Shown here: positions 43,273-55,619 of the stretch, piece by piece
Position numbering within the stretch: position 1 is the first letter of the stretch
Layout: each line of letters opens with the position of its first letter
Translations under genes and position numbers: made by a program
The notes under the pieces: generated by a model
Told to the model about the DNA's origin: nothing
The model's input: the letters and a program-made list of their open reading frames with translations, nothing else
Database searches by the model: none
Source: Eunapius fragilis
Taxonomy: Eukaryota > Porifera > Demospongiae > Spongillida > Spongillidae
Assembly: GCA_963681505.1 (NCBI GenBank)
Contig: OY811983.1
Location: forward strand, 3,375,615-3,439,614
Length of the DNA: 64,000 nt
Direction: 5' to 3'

Positions 43273-45973
43273 ATGGATCCGCTGTTTAAAGCTCGGATGA
43301 CTAGTGTTGCCAATAGTAAAGCAGCTTCAAAAAAGAGCTGCATTTTAACTAAAGCAAAGTTTGACGCCATTGTCAATCATCTCTTGCATCCAGCAGACAA
43401 GGTCGATCATCACTTCAAACACTGGGTGAAAACCAGAAAGTTTCAGGTCGTCGATCTTCCTGGGATTGGTCTCTCGCAAGTCCTTGTAATTCCAAATGAC
43501 GAAAGCGTCAAGGTTTGGTGTAGTCCACAATGAGTATATCCGCTTGTATGTAAACGCTACCTATTTTTCTCTTACAGGAAAGTTCGAAATTTCTTCGTGT
43601 ATTACATGCAGACCAGTTGGTTGATGTAGTTCAGGCAATCCATGCCAACGAATTGAAGCACAGTGGCTATAAAAAAGTATTGGACTACGTAAGTAGATGT
43701 ATAAGCTGAATTATCTTACTGACATAGACATACTGGCATGTATGTCTTGATTTCAGATGCAACGCCAGTACTTTGGAGTGACAAGAGGGTTTGTACAGGA
43801 ATTCTGCTCTCACTGTCCAGTTTGCCAGCTCAAGCAAGCACAAACTACCAGACCTCCTTTGCAACCAATCATTGAGACAGACTTTCTAAACAGGATCCAG
43901 GTAGATTTGATTGACATGAGACACAATCCTGATGGCGAATTTAATTACATTGGCCATTTCATGGATCATTTCTCAAAGTTTCACATACTTTTTCCACTGA
44001 GAAAGAAAACAGCTGAAGAGGTATCCTATATGCTAGAGGAGCGTGTGTTGGCATATTTAGGACCTCCAAAGATATTCCACTCAGACAATGGTCGCGAATT
44101 TGTGAACAATCTCATTCATGCTATGTTTAAGAGATGGGGTGGAGATGTAACATTTGTCAATGGTCGTCCACGTCATTCTCAGTCTCAAGGTCTTATAGAA
44201 CGTGGAAATCGCACAGTAGAAATGAAAATAGCAGTCATGAAGCAAGATGAAGGACACACAGGTTTCAAATACCCTTGGGTTTCCTGGTTACCGCGTATCA
44301 TGTTTTCAATGAACAGTGAAAAGCATGAAGGCATTAAAGATTCACCATACCATGTTGTTTTTGGAAGGCATTCTCCAACTGGTTTCTTTCCAGGAGCAGT
44401 AAAGCATTGCGTTGATGAGGAGGATATATGCACTGATGGTGAAAAAAAACAAGAGGATGAAGCACAACTCTCCACAGACAGCATTGCACTTGTGCATTCA
44501 CCTGCAAAACATCTTGAACCAACTGCATCGACCTCTACTTCTGAAATTGATGAACCCAAATCAGTTGCACCTGTCGATACAGTGTCTCACCCTAGCACTA
44601 GTGCAGCAACACAAGAATTATCAGAAGTAGCAGGAGATGAAAAGATCTCAAATGAACAATCCCAGCATCATTCCACCAATTCAGAGCAGGAGTCAGAATC
44701 AGATAGTGGTAGTGTACTAGATGAAAAGGTTACGAATACTTTGTACGACCACGATACAACAGTGCATACCAAAATTAGAAAGAAAGCCCTTGATAATTCG
44801 TATCATTCTGCAGCACGAATGTCCACATATTACAATAAAAAGAAAGGAATGAAGGTTCAAACTTTTCATATTGGTGATAAGGTAACTGTTAGCATTCCCA
44901 AGCTAGATAGATCCAAAACTGATGTACCACGGCTTCCTTGTGTTGTTGCACATGTATATGGGGACAAAGTGAAGACATATTGCCTTACAACTGCTTATGG
45001 AACCCTCAAGCCAAAATTCCTTGGAGGGGATCTCCAGTCTTATGATGGTCAAATTGATGCTGGTAATGCTGAAGTACATTTATCACTTCGTGAAGCGGCT
45101 CTGAAATTCCATCCACTGACAAAATTCACAAAGTCCAGCTGTAAATGCACAAGTGGATGCAAATCTATGAGGTGTATTTGTAAGAAAAATGGAATAGAAT
45201 GTTCCACTCAATGTCATCTGTCTACAACTTGTTCCAACCAATTCGACACAAATTTATCACTCAAGTCACCTCTGCTTTCATCATCTAACAGAGCAATGTT
45301 GGACACAACTGAGTGGCTGAATGACACACACATGGATGCCGCTAATAAGCTCTTGAAAGAATCTTTTCCTGCCATAGATGGTCTTCAAAATCCTGTTCTG
45401 CAACAGAATATGTCATTTGATGCCCCAAACTTTGAATTTGCACAGTTCCTTCTTGTAAATAAAAACCATTGGTTGCTCATATCAAATATTGGAGAAGAAA
45501 TGAATACAGTCTGCATTTATGACTCTATGCAACTGAAACCAGACTCAGACTGCCTTTCGATTGTATCCAAATATATACAATGCTCTGAATCCCAAATAAC
45601 GATTAATGTCATGAATGTCCAACAACAAGAAGACAGCTACTCTTGTGGTGACCTAGCTGTAGCTTTTGCCACATCTCTGATTCATGGAGAAGATCGAACT
45701 CAACTGCATTACAAGCAATTGCGCAATCATCTTAAAGACTGTGTTGATAAGTTTGGTATAGTTCCTTTTCCATCTACTGTTGTAAATCGCCACCCACGGA
45801 TTATCTACCAAATTAAGAGAAGAGTATATTGCAAGTGTAGGTCCACAGATGATGGCAAACTGGATATCCGTTGCTGTGCTTGCAGTGAACGCTTCCATTC
45901 AAACTGTGTTGGAATCAGTGCGACTCAGTTAAAGAAATGGATGTGTGACTTGTGCTCCAAAACCCTGTTATAA
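43273..45973 (+). CDS. Ginger-like integrase with CXC, Ulp1-type protease and PHD finger
   Basis: Exons 43273-43512, 43578-43688 and 43757-45973, all phase 0, about 856 residues. An HHCC zinc-binding domain spans the last two exons (HANELKHSG...CSHCPVCQ). The retroviral-type integrase core has D in VDLIDM, D in HSDNGREFVNN and E in GLIERGNRT. A low-complexity linker and a basic chromatin-like segment follow. A cysteine cluster CKCTSGCKSMRCICKKNG resembles a CXC/tesmin unit. A C48-type (Ulp1) cysteine protease is indicated by NKNHWLLIS, IYDSMQ and QEDSYSCGDLA. A PHD finger (CKCRST...CCAC...HSNC...WMCDLC) ends the protein. The frame is intact and the terminal repeats match, so it may be recently active. 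Confidence 0.85.
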
Positions 45974-46107
45974 GGATTCTGCATGTCAGTATTTTGCTAG
46001 TATGCTATCATGAAATATCAGAGTCATGCATGCAAGTTATAGCCGAAAGTATCGTTGCGCGCGATCGATGGAGTGCATTTCATTATCAGTAAATTGCGCA
46101 AAATGTT

Positions 46108-46221
46108 TGTTGCGCGATCCATCGGTGGTTGCGCGATCGATAGATTGGTGCGCAAACGATAGATCTATTGTTCGCGCAGAGCAATCGATGGATAGCGCAA
46201 ATCGATCGACCGCGCGCAACA
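46108..46221 (-). repeat. right terminal inverted repeat of Ginger-like element
   Basis: Ends CGCGCGCAACA and directly abuts CATATACTTGAGCG, which corresponds to 13965 onward of unit 1. The bases left of the element (ATGT) and right (CATA) do not form the expected 4-bp duplication. Confidence 0.85.
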
Positions 46222-46860
46222 CATATACTTGAGCGCGAGGAATCGCCACGACCAAACTCCCCCTTTTCTTCGCGTTCTTAATGGGCCGAAGCTTCAATTT
46301 TCTTCCGCCCATCACCTTTGAAGATTTTTACAGAACGATTCGGACGTGGTTTACCTTTAAAAACACGTGATGGGCAACTCAACCAGCATAGCTCTACCAC
46401 AATAATATATTAAAACCAGCCACCATCGCAACAAAAAGCCGTGGCTCCCGGGCCAGAGAGTAAGGGTATACCCAAAACATCACAGCGAGGTTTCTGAAGA
46501 TGCTATACGCAAACAACATAGCGATGGGCACATACTAGACTATGAGCAGTAAGAACACAAATAATGACGTGTACAATTTATCTAGATCGATAAATTCTCC
46601 GGACCCCCCAAAGGGAACTTTTTCTTTTTCTGTTTCTGTTAAAAATCGAATCTATAAGTTTTCAATGAATCTTTAACGGATCGTCTATCGACTACTTTAT
46701 TTAAACTTGAGAAGGCATGTTTCATTACCTTGTGACATTTTCAAGACGACAATTCAAGCCTACAATTCCGCCCCCCTTTTGTGGTCAACGTAGGACGCGA
46801 AAATTGCTAAGGTCTATGGCGCACTTGACTCGTTTCCAATCCCTCTATATATTATCTCTG
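46222..46860 (-). mobile_element. right part of CAGAGAT-family element (unit 2 remnant)
   Basis: Matches 13962-14660, without the telomeric tract, and ends with CCCTCTATATATTATCTCTG followed by ATCACAA. The left end is missing because the Ginger-like element or a deletion replaced it. Confidence 0.75.
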
Positions 46861-47163
46861 ATCACAATACGATAGCACTGTTTGTTTCTTGACATAACAA
46901 TCACGGATTTCGTATAACTGGATGCAGGTCTTACAAGTACCTGAAACGAGCATGTTGCAGCTATAAATGGTAGTAGAATTACAGCCGTCACTCAGGTATA
47001 AAAACTTCTACATGCGAAATCATTTCTAATTGTATTATTACATTGCTAGTACTCAGAACACACGAAATCTCTTTAAAAATCCTCATGCATATTACATGCA
47101 ACACTCCTAGTCTAACTAATAACTGATTTTATGGATCCAATTTCAGTGAGTCGAGTGCAGCTG

Positions 47164-48843
47164 CTAAAGGGAAACTGGTTTCTGCAGCAGCACTTTCCCG
47201 TTACTGTAATAAGCAATCTCAATATATTCGGTGATCTGTCGCGCATTTGATAGTCCGCCTGCACTCATGACTTTATCAATCGGTAGAGCCCAAATACGGT
47301 GACCCTTATGTTTCCGTTTGTAGTGGACAGCAGCAAAGCCCGTCAAAGATGCAGTGTATGTTATCCGGGCTTTTAGAACTGATCGCGTTGCTATGAGTAT
47401 TGCCTCGACGGTTTGCTTAGGTCCGAGCTGTACTTCGACGCTGCTTGACGATCCGATCTGTACTGCCGTGCTATGAGAACTTCCGCTTCCAAACTGCGCA
47501 CTGAAACCATACTTCGTTTCTCCACCTAGCTTGATTCCTGAATAACCAACCTCGTATCTGAAAGTCTGTTCAAAGTTGAACCCAAACGTTTGGCTCCATG
47601 TCGTACCCACTGTGTTAGTCACGCTTTCCTGAATAGCTGCGTTGAAATTAGCATTGTAAGGACTGTCGTTGACAAACGATTTCTGAGCAACGATCGAGGA
47701 CTGCGATGTAACACCGGTAATTGTCGCGCTGGTAACAGTAAGGACTGTTGTGACTTGGTCCCAGTTGTAGGTTTGATAAAGGTCCTTCCGTGAAGTCGGG
47801 GATCGAACGTAAGCGTCATTGGGATTTTTTCCGAAGAATCTGCCCACAGCATTTTTAAGAGGCGCGTCGGTAATCCCGAACAACTGACGTTCGCTGTAAG
47901 TGATCACGTGCGAAACTGATCCTGTAACACTGACACTTGAGGCTTGTGTAGTGGTTCCGGTCGTAATTTGTATGTTTAAGCCCAAGTCGTTGGTGAAAAC
48001 CATATCTTGGTCTTTGTCTTTGATAAATCTCTAATTGGGTGGGGGGGGGGGGGATAAAGTCATTGCGATTCTATACTATACAGCTGGTTGTGTAAGAAAA
48101 ATAGAACCCGCGTGAATAAAGAACTTATTCCTCCCCCAGCAATAGTTAAAATTAATCTGCATGGTCACCTGACGTTTCTAACTTATAGTTAGGAGTGGAT
48201 ATATATTATGAAGTGCCATGTGGGCATTGGGCAAATCGTACACTCACAGCTAGCTCACCTCAAAGTTTGTGTAACCATTTGCATCTCCAAAGTACGCGAC
48301 TGGCTCACCTGAAACACAAATTACTATAAATTCATGCACAGGAAGTTGATCAATTAACATATAATGTATACGGTATGCTATTATGGGGTTAGATGCAAGA
48401 CTTTTGAAACAAGCATAAACCAATATCAAGATCTGTGGAACATCGAGAGCTGAAGTATATTTAGCGCAATGAGAAATGCCTTCATATATATACAGTTTAC
48501 CTTGCGAGTGTGCCCCATAGCTGTTCTCTACCTCTCGATCATCCGCAGCCTCCTCTGCATGGTCAAATGCCCGTACTAGGAGTAAGCCTTTATTGTAAAG
48601 CATGTAACTCACCGATCTCTTGCGGAATCTATAAAGTATTAGAAAAGTGTCAACGTACGTACAGTTCGGTTGGATTGTATATGGTTACATGTGCATCATA
48701 ACGTAACTCGACAATATTTTCAATGGTATGATGGAAAGAAGTTATACAGCGGCAGTGAAAAATACACTTACACTCTTGGCGGCAGTCGAATATACGAGAG
48801 ATATGATCAGTATACTGGCGAATATGGCCAAACGGTTCATCAT
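47164..48843 (-). CDS. aerolysin-like pore-forming protein, unit 2 (four exons)
   Basis: Exons 48772-48843, 48613-48628, 48259-48308 and 47164-48030, same splice phases as the unit 1 gene; 334 residues. The signal peptide in exon 1 is identical. The last exon keeps WSQTFGFNFEQTF, the Ser/Gly-rich putative membrane-insertion stretch and VEVQLGPKQTVEA. Relative to unit 1 it has a handful of replacements and lacks about three codons near the FEQTF segment, where unit 1 carries two extra cysteines. Both copies are open throughout. Likely a secreted beta-pore protein; target membrane unknown. Confidence 0.7.
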
Positions 48844-50594
48844 CTTTAATCGGCGATATATCTTCTAGAAATTGAGCGTTGCTTTTATATCATGAGCAGG
48901 TGAAGACCGGAAGTATAGTATAGGTCTTAATTAGCGCCCGAGTTCTGAGTAAATCGATTAACTGTAATGCACTCGACCTAACAAATTAATACTATTGCGA
49001 TGCCACGTATCCCAATCACCTGTCACTATCACTACTGCAAGCCTTCTTTAATTAACTAAAGTCTAGTACTCTGCACATATGATGGAAACCTTTTCAAGAA
49101 GATGGCTTTTCACTTCACTGAGTGACAAACGAGATTGTTTGATGCCCTTTGCTGGCTGGCAGTCACATTTACACCCACCTACAAGAGTATCAGGCCACTC
49201 TTTAAAACTAGAACACATGCACCATGGATTGAGGTGGATTTCCCTCAGTTCATTGCAATGAGTGATATCACAGCATCTTAACTTGAGGGAATAGAATCTT
49301 GCCTACGTTGAACCTCTATCAGGAGAGGATGCAAATGGCCGACGGTGCAGATGGTGCCTATTTAGATGAGATTTAGATTTAATGTGCGGACCTATATAAA
49401 CGCTCGATTGAAAACCACGCCTACGGAGCCAATCCTACATAGGACCTACTACCTGATTTGGTGTTCAATTCTTTTCATGGAACACTCAACACTATTACCT
49501 CCTTAAATAGCATGGCTGGTTGTGTCTCTTCACCAACTGATGGGCCATGTTGTAACAGTTAGCACAAGAGAATTGGTTCTCAAATAAAAAGAACCACACG
49601 TACTTCCTTCTGCATGATCTCATTTCTGAATCAGGTTCGCTCTACAAGGCTAAGGTCCTTTATGTGCCCATGCAACAACTTTGATGTTACATAGTCTCAC
49701 ACATGCAGTTGCGAGGCTACCGCCTGGTTTCATCATTTGCAGCAGCCACTCAGAGCTGAATTTACATATATACGAGTAATACGTTCAACTTGGTAAAGAT
49801 TACAGATTGATGCATGGCCTGCCAGCTGGAGAGCAAGATAAATTAGTACACATCCGTCTGTGGTTTTCTTTGGGGGCTTCAATGGAAGCATATGAGTACA
49901 TGTACTGAGAATAGAGAAATAACTTTCGTATAGCTTCCATTGAAGCCCTGCATGTGGTACACCGCACACAGTTCCCAAAGAAAACAACAGACGGATGTGA
50001 ACTAATTTATCTAGCCCGCCGGCTGGCAGGCCATGTATCTGTAATCTTTACCAACGTATGTGTTCAGCTCTGAGTGGCAAAGTTATTGCATGGGCACAAA
50101 AGGGCCTTCCGCACTTCAAGGGTTAATGAAGCCATCTACTGACGTGCAAATTTTGGCTGCCGAGAATAGAAGACAACAAATTAAATATAGAAAGTATATA
50201 CTGCATGGTGCACCACTTTCCATGCAACTATGGCCAGACTAGTAGGCTAGGGAAAGCAATCAGGTGTATTCAAAGGTTCTAATGCTCTGTAGGGATATTG
50301 TGGTGTAGGTATATAGAATCAGTTGCTCTCCAAGGTAAAATATTTTGCCACATCAGTAGATGGCTCAGCTGCTCCACCGCTTCCTATATTCATGTTAGTA
50401 GCCAATGTATGCATATGGTTTACTGCGGTGTGTATTGCGGTATGAGTATTTGTGGTTCATTGAACAGAAGAAGAATCAGTGCATAGCTACCTATTTATTA
50501 AAATTAAATGCATGTACCTGTAAGGTATAGCAAAGCTAGTAATGCGGTCAAGTGTGTATGAGAAAAAGAATGGATGCAGTGGTATGAGGACTTA
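48834..50594. repeat. large inverted repeat, left arm (unit 2)
   Basis: Colinear with 16655-18431 and inverted relative to 53878-55619. Inverted homology resumes at 51437-51495 after the Helitron-like insertion. It begins within exon 1 of the aerolysin-like gene. Confidence 0.8.
48882..48889 (-). promoter_or_regulatory. TATA box of aerolysin-like gene, unit 2
   Basis: TATAAAAG on the minus strand, 39 bases upstream of the start, as in unit 1. Confidence 0.55.
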
Positions 50595-51436
50595 TCGGAA
50601 CCTACGCGGGTAGGTTCCATACAGGAATCCTGCAGTATCATGAATGTTATTAAAAACACGCGACCCGCGTATAACCAGAGATAATCTATATATTATCTCT
50701 GGTATAACTCGCGTACCAAGAAACGGATAGTTTAGCTCTTTGTTGCTATCGAACCAGAAGGCAAAGGCGGTCATTTATATGTTTTGTTCCAGTCTTCAAA
50801 CTGTTTGCTTTAAGAGAAAAAAACAGCTCGTGTTTTCCTCGTCCCGAGGCCAATTCTTCTTCGTCTAATTCTCGCCCAAGTGCAACTTGGTATAGGAATG
50901 GTTTTAAAGAGCGCGAGTTATACCAATCGCTTTAGAATCTCGTGGAAGGACATCTTCAGGTATCAGATATATGTATTAAGCATAAAACTGATATACGTAA
51001 TCATTACGTAATATGGAGTGCTATATTTAACCGTTCCCATGGCGACATTCACGCTTATTTAGAATTATAGCAGCTGTCATTTGACGTTCTTCCTACCTGG
51101 GTCTATAAATTTCAAGAACTAAATACAATACTAAAACCACCGAAAAAAATTTAGAAAACAAGAAGCATTCTCTATACGAGAAGGTTGGTGGTATATAGGA
51201 ATCAAAAGGTGATGGTGGTGTAAAAAGCAAGGGAACAAGGTTTCTGATTGAAAAGGAAAAATGAAACAGACCTATATCAGCAAGCACATTTATATATGAC
51301 AACATGTTGCTAATATAGGTCTATTTCATTTTTCCTTTTCAATCAGAAACCTTGTTCCCTTGCTTTTTACACCACCATCACCTTTGATTCCTATATACCA
51401 CCAACCTTCTCGCATCGAGAATGCTTTTATTACTTG
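50595..51436 (+). mobile_element. Helitron-like foldback element, copy 4 (unit 2)
   Basis: Same position and ends (A/TCGGAACC...TTACTTG/T) as copy 2, so the insertion predates the unit duplication. The left 3'-foldback arm has a short deletion (ACAAG joined to AAGCATTCTC). It contains the 26-bp palindromic insertion at 50676-50701 that copy 2 lacks. Confidence 0.75.
50669..50708. mobile_element. 26-bp palindromic insertion with 7-bp target duplication
   Basis: A palindrome of 26 bases at 50676-50701 starts CAGAGATAATC and ends GATTATCTCTG-like, flanked by GTATAAC on both sides (50669-50675 and 50702-50708). The unit 1 copy reads GCGTATAACTCGCG uninterrupted. The sequence equals two CAGAGAT-family termini joined head to head. 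Confidence 0.8.
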
Positions 51437-51879
51437 TAATATTAAAGAGATAGATAATACTGGTGATCCAGACATGTACCATAATCCTGATGGGGCGAAA
51501 AGGTACTATAAGCACCTTTTTCGAGGCGAGGATTGTAACGAATTATACCAGTACCCTCTCTACTACATACCAATTCAAGTTCGTAATACAGATAATTGCA
51601 CGAGTGAGACATCAATAACAATGGACCATAAAAAGTAGAAGAATCTGTAATTATAATGATAATGGAGAGGACTGTTCTTGCGAAAGTTTCACTGAGAACT
51701 GTTACTAACACATCACAGTATTACACTCTGTGCACAACATACAAAGGGCACTATCCCTTTTGGTTCAAAGCTTTTGTATCTTTCAGCATGAATGCTCTTA
51801 TCATTTCAAAATTAAAGAGAGGAGTTCTGTGGGAACGAACACATAAATAATATGAATAGGCTGAAAAAATAGCTGGGAA

Positions 51880-52030
51880 AAGTCCTTGAGTGAAATGACA
51901 GGCTGGGTCCGGGCCAGGATGGCTTTTGCCATTCTCAGAGCAACCAATTTATGCCTGCGAGGCAGCAGGACAAAATGGAGATCTGGGACTGGTATGGATG
52001 ATGGTACAAGTTTACCCTATAGTGAAAAAT
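51880..52030 (+). pseudogene. retroelement C-terminal relic (unit 2)
   Basis: Copy of 19657-19811 with almost the same sequence. Encodes MAFAILRATNLCLRGS and then stops. Confidence 0.35.
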
Positions 52031-52956
52031 GAAATTTGACATATGTGTACTCTGTGTATGTATCGTATGTTTATAATTTCATTTTGTAATGACTTTTTTC
52101 ATGTACACATGTATGATTATTATTACTTTTAAATACTAAAATATAAACATGCATGGAGAATGGTATATGGTGTTATGTGAATATAAGTCCATAGCTTTAA
52201 TCATTTGGAGGTTATAGCTCTTCAAGCATACATACAATGTAACTTTCTTGTGAGATGTATATTAGTATATAAAGGTATGGTGTATCCCTATGTTTTTATT
52301 GCAGCCAATTATAATGTGCACACTCAGTGATGTACAAAGAACTGTTTCTTAAACTGCTCCAAATGCACAAATTGTTTTTAAGAAATGCTACCTTCATCAG
52401 TAACAGAATAACACCGTCATCTCATTCTAATATTTTTAACTTCTGCATTAATACCTCAAATAGTACCTAAAGAGGTTTAGAACTGAATTGGAAGAAAAGA
52501 GAGTTAAATTAGCTCTTCTAGCTTAATGTAATTCTGCTAATTAATACCTCTCTGCTTCCGACTACAATTATAGTACTTTGATATTAGTGACATAGAGTGC
52601 ATCTAGTCACCGTGCAAGTATGGCGTGTCTGTTTATGTACTGTGAATATATATGTGCAGCATTGCAACCACTTTATATAGTAATTTACTCAGAACTGTTC
52701 CCTATACTTGCACGATTATATTTATAGAGTTGGAATGTTTTCAAGACAAGCTTATTTTCCTTCAGGTATATGTGTTGTAATATCCATTACACTTCATGGT
52801 TTGTATTTAGTTGTAATCAGAGCGCTGCTTCACGCATAGATGTTATGTAGGCGTCACTTCCTAAGTAATCAGTAATTAGATTGGCACAGAAATAAATGGT
52901 ATAAAATGAGGGCTCACCGTACAAATCCACTTTAAGCGAGGATTATACATCCGGCC

Positions 52957-53465
52957 ATGGCTGAGATTAAAAACGTTTTGTTTTACGCGACACTGCTCTG
53001 GGTGGCAACGTCTTGCTGCCTCGGCTTTCGGTTGAGAGGTTCTACCATACAGGACGACAGGTTTGCAGCAGTAGCGGAGGAAGGCGAAGTGGGTAAGCAC
53101 ACGTATGTGTACAGTATACTTTAGAGATGTATGCGTACGGATATACATGTAAGTTCTGACCGTCTTGCATGTTTATACATGCAGGGAGTGAGAAAGGCAT
53201 AGAAGCCGAAAAGAGCGCAATAATGGCTGCGGCGAAGGCGCTATGTTCAGTATCAGCCAAGGTTACTGGAAAATCTGGAGCCCACAAGTGTGATCAGAGA
53301 TATATCGGTGGAGAGTTTAAGGTTCAGGTTGAAGTTCCTACTGACAGAAGCCACAACTACTGCATCGGAGTCAAGGCCTTAGCCATCAGGCAGGTTCAAG
53401 ATAGTCTTCCAGCTGATCAGACCGGATGCCTCATTGAAGCAGCCAGATATTGCAACGGGTGCTGA
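52957..53465 (+). CDS. small secreted cysteine-rich protein, unit 2 (two exons)
   Basis: Exons 52957-53092 and 53185-53465, same intron size and phase as unit 1; 138 residues. Signal peptide and all cysteines are conserved. The only replacement I see is Ala for Val in AIMAAAKAL. A TATA box lies about 57 bases upstream. Family not recognised. As in unit 1, it is the sole gene between the inverted-repeat arms. Confidence 0.7.
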
Positions 53466-53877
53466 GGCGTAACTCCACCACTGCTATACATGTGTCATTA
53501 TGTATAGCCTTACAGTTTATAGTATATCGCAACTCCTGCAACTGTATTTTGATTCTCTGAATTTTAAAGAAACAAGTACTCAATAATAACCTTCAGTAAT
53601 CAGCTTCCGATGGATGGCTACGTATAAAAAAAAAGCCGTGCATGGAGCTACTTATAGATTCATGCGGGACGGAGATACTAATATTAATATTAATCACGTA
53701 GGGTACGGGAAAGTAGGAATGCAGTAATCACTAGTAGAGATAAAACGGTCCATTTATCTGGACTTCCTAGCTGTCTTCGATCATTAATCCTCTATCCCTT
53801 TGTCACCCGGCCATCTTTTCACACTTCGTGTATTATAGTGACATGCGGACAATATACTACTGATATAGTTTTCGCCG

Positions 53878-55619
53878 CATCAGGGTGAGGGTACATGTCT
53901 GGATGATGCATGCACCAGGCCAGTATTATCTATCTCTTTAATATTATAAGTCCTCATACCACTGCATCCATTCTTTTTCTCATATACACACTTGACCGCA
54001 TTACTAGCTTTGCTATACCTTACAGGTACATGCATTTAATTTAAATAAATAGGTAGCCATGAACTGATTCTTCTTCTGTTCAATGAACAACAAATACTCA
54101 TACCGCGATACACACTGCGGTTAACCATATATGCATGCATTTGCTAATAACATGTATATAGGAAGCGGTGGAGTAGTTGAGCCATCTACTGCATGTAGTT
54201 ACATGGAAAGTGGTGCATCAGTATAGTTTCCATATTTAATTTGTTGTCTACTATTCCAGACAGCCAAAACTTGCACGTCAGTAGATGACTTCATTAACCT
54301 ATGAAGTGCGGAAGGCCCCTTTTGTGCCCATGCAATAACTTTGCCACTCAGAGCTGAACACATACGTTGGTAAAGGTTACAGATACATGCATATGGCCTG
54401 CCAGCCGGCGGGCTAGATAAATTAGTTCACATCCGTCTGTTGTTTTTCTTTGGGAACTGTGTGCGGTGTTCCACATGCAGGGCTTCAATGGAAGCTATAC
54501 GAAAGTTATTTCTCTATTCTCAGTACATGTACTCATATGCTTCCATTGAAGCCCCCAAAGAAAAACCACAGACGGATGTGTACTAATTTATCTTGCTCTC
54601 CAGCTGGCAGGCCATGCATCAATCTGTAATCTTTACCAAGTTGAACGTATTACACGTATATATGTAAATTCAGCTCTGAGTGGCTGCTGCAAATGATGAA
54701 ACCAGGCGGTAGCCTCGCAACTGCATGTGTGAGACTATGTAACATCAAAGTTGTTGCATGGGCACATAAAGGACCTTAGCCTCGTAGAGCGAACCTGATT
54801 CAGAAATGAGATCATGCAGAAGGAAGTACGTGTGGTTCTTTTTATTAGAGAACCAATTCTCTTGTGCTAACTGTTACAACATGGCCCATCAGTTGGTGAA
54901 GAGACACAACCAGCCATGCTATTTAAGGAGGTAATAGTGTTGAGTGTTCCATGAAAGGAATTGAACACCAAATCAGGACCTACGGTAGTAGGTCGTATGT
55001 AGGATTGGCTCCATAGGCGTGGTTTTCGATCGAGCGTATATATAGGTCCGCACATTAAACCTAAATCTCATCTAAATAGGCATCACATGCACCATCGGCT
55101 ATTTACATCCTCTCCTGATAGAGGTTGAACGTAGGCAAGATTCTATTCCCTCAAAATGACAAGTTAAGATGATGTGATATCATAAAACTCATTGCAATGA
55201 ACTGAGAAAAATCCACCTCAATCCATGCATAGTGCATGTGTTCTAGTTTTAAAGAGTGGCCTGATACACTTGTAGGGCAAAGGGCATCAAACAGTGTCGT
55301 TTGTCACTCAGTGAAGTGTAAAGCCATCTTCTTGAAAAGGCTTCCATCTTATGTGCAGAGTACTAGATTTTAGTTAATAAAAGTAGGCTTGCAGTAGTGA
55401 TAGTGACAGGTGATTGGGATACGTGGCAGAATGTTCATCGTAATAGTATTAATTTGTTAGTAGTCGAGTGCATTACAGTTAATCTATTTACTCAGCACTC
55501 GGGCACTAATTAAGACCTATACTATACTATACTTCCGGTCTTCACCTGCCCTAGCTGCCCGTGATATAAAAGCAACCCTCAATTTCTAGAAGGTATATCG
55601 CCGATTAAAGATGATGAAC
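53878..55619. repeat. large inverted repeat, right arm (unit 2)
   Basis: Inverted relative to 48834-50594. Unlike the unit 1 right arm it retains about 200 bases at 55165-55380 (TCCACCTCAATCCATG, CATCTTCTTGAAAAGG), so the unit 1 loss occurred after duplication. It ends with the aerolysin-type promoter and ATGATGAACCG, then diverges. Confidence 0.8.
55565..55572 (+). promoter_or_regulatory. orphan aerolysin-type promoter (TATA box), unit 2
   Basis: TATAAAAG and leader as in unit 1 at 23133; no aerolysin coding sequence follows. Confidence 0.5.

Noticed and set aside
42980-46225. 4-bp target duplication for the Ginger-like element
   Set aside because: Flanks ATGT and CATA do not match; no duplication can be claimed.
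48250-48612. 120-codon minus frame spanning aerolysin introns in unit 2 (and 16310-16436 in unit 1)
   Set aside because: It reads through a good donor and acceptor; the phase-compatible small exons explain the locus better. Kept only as an alternative to test.
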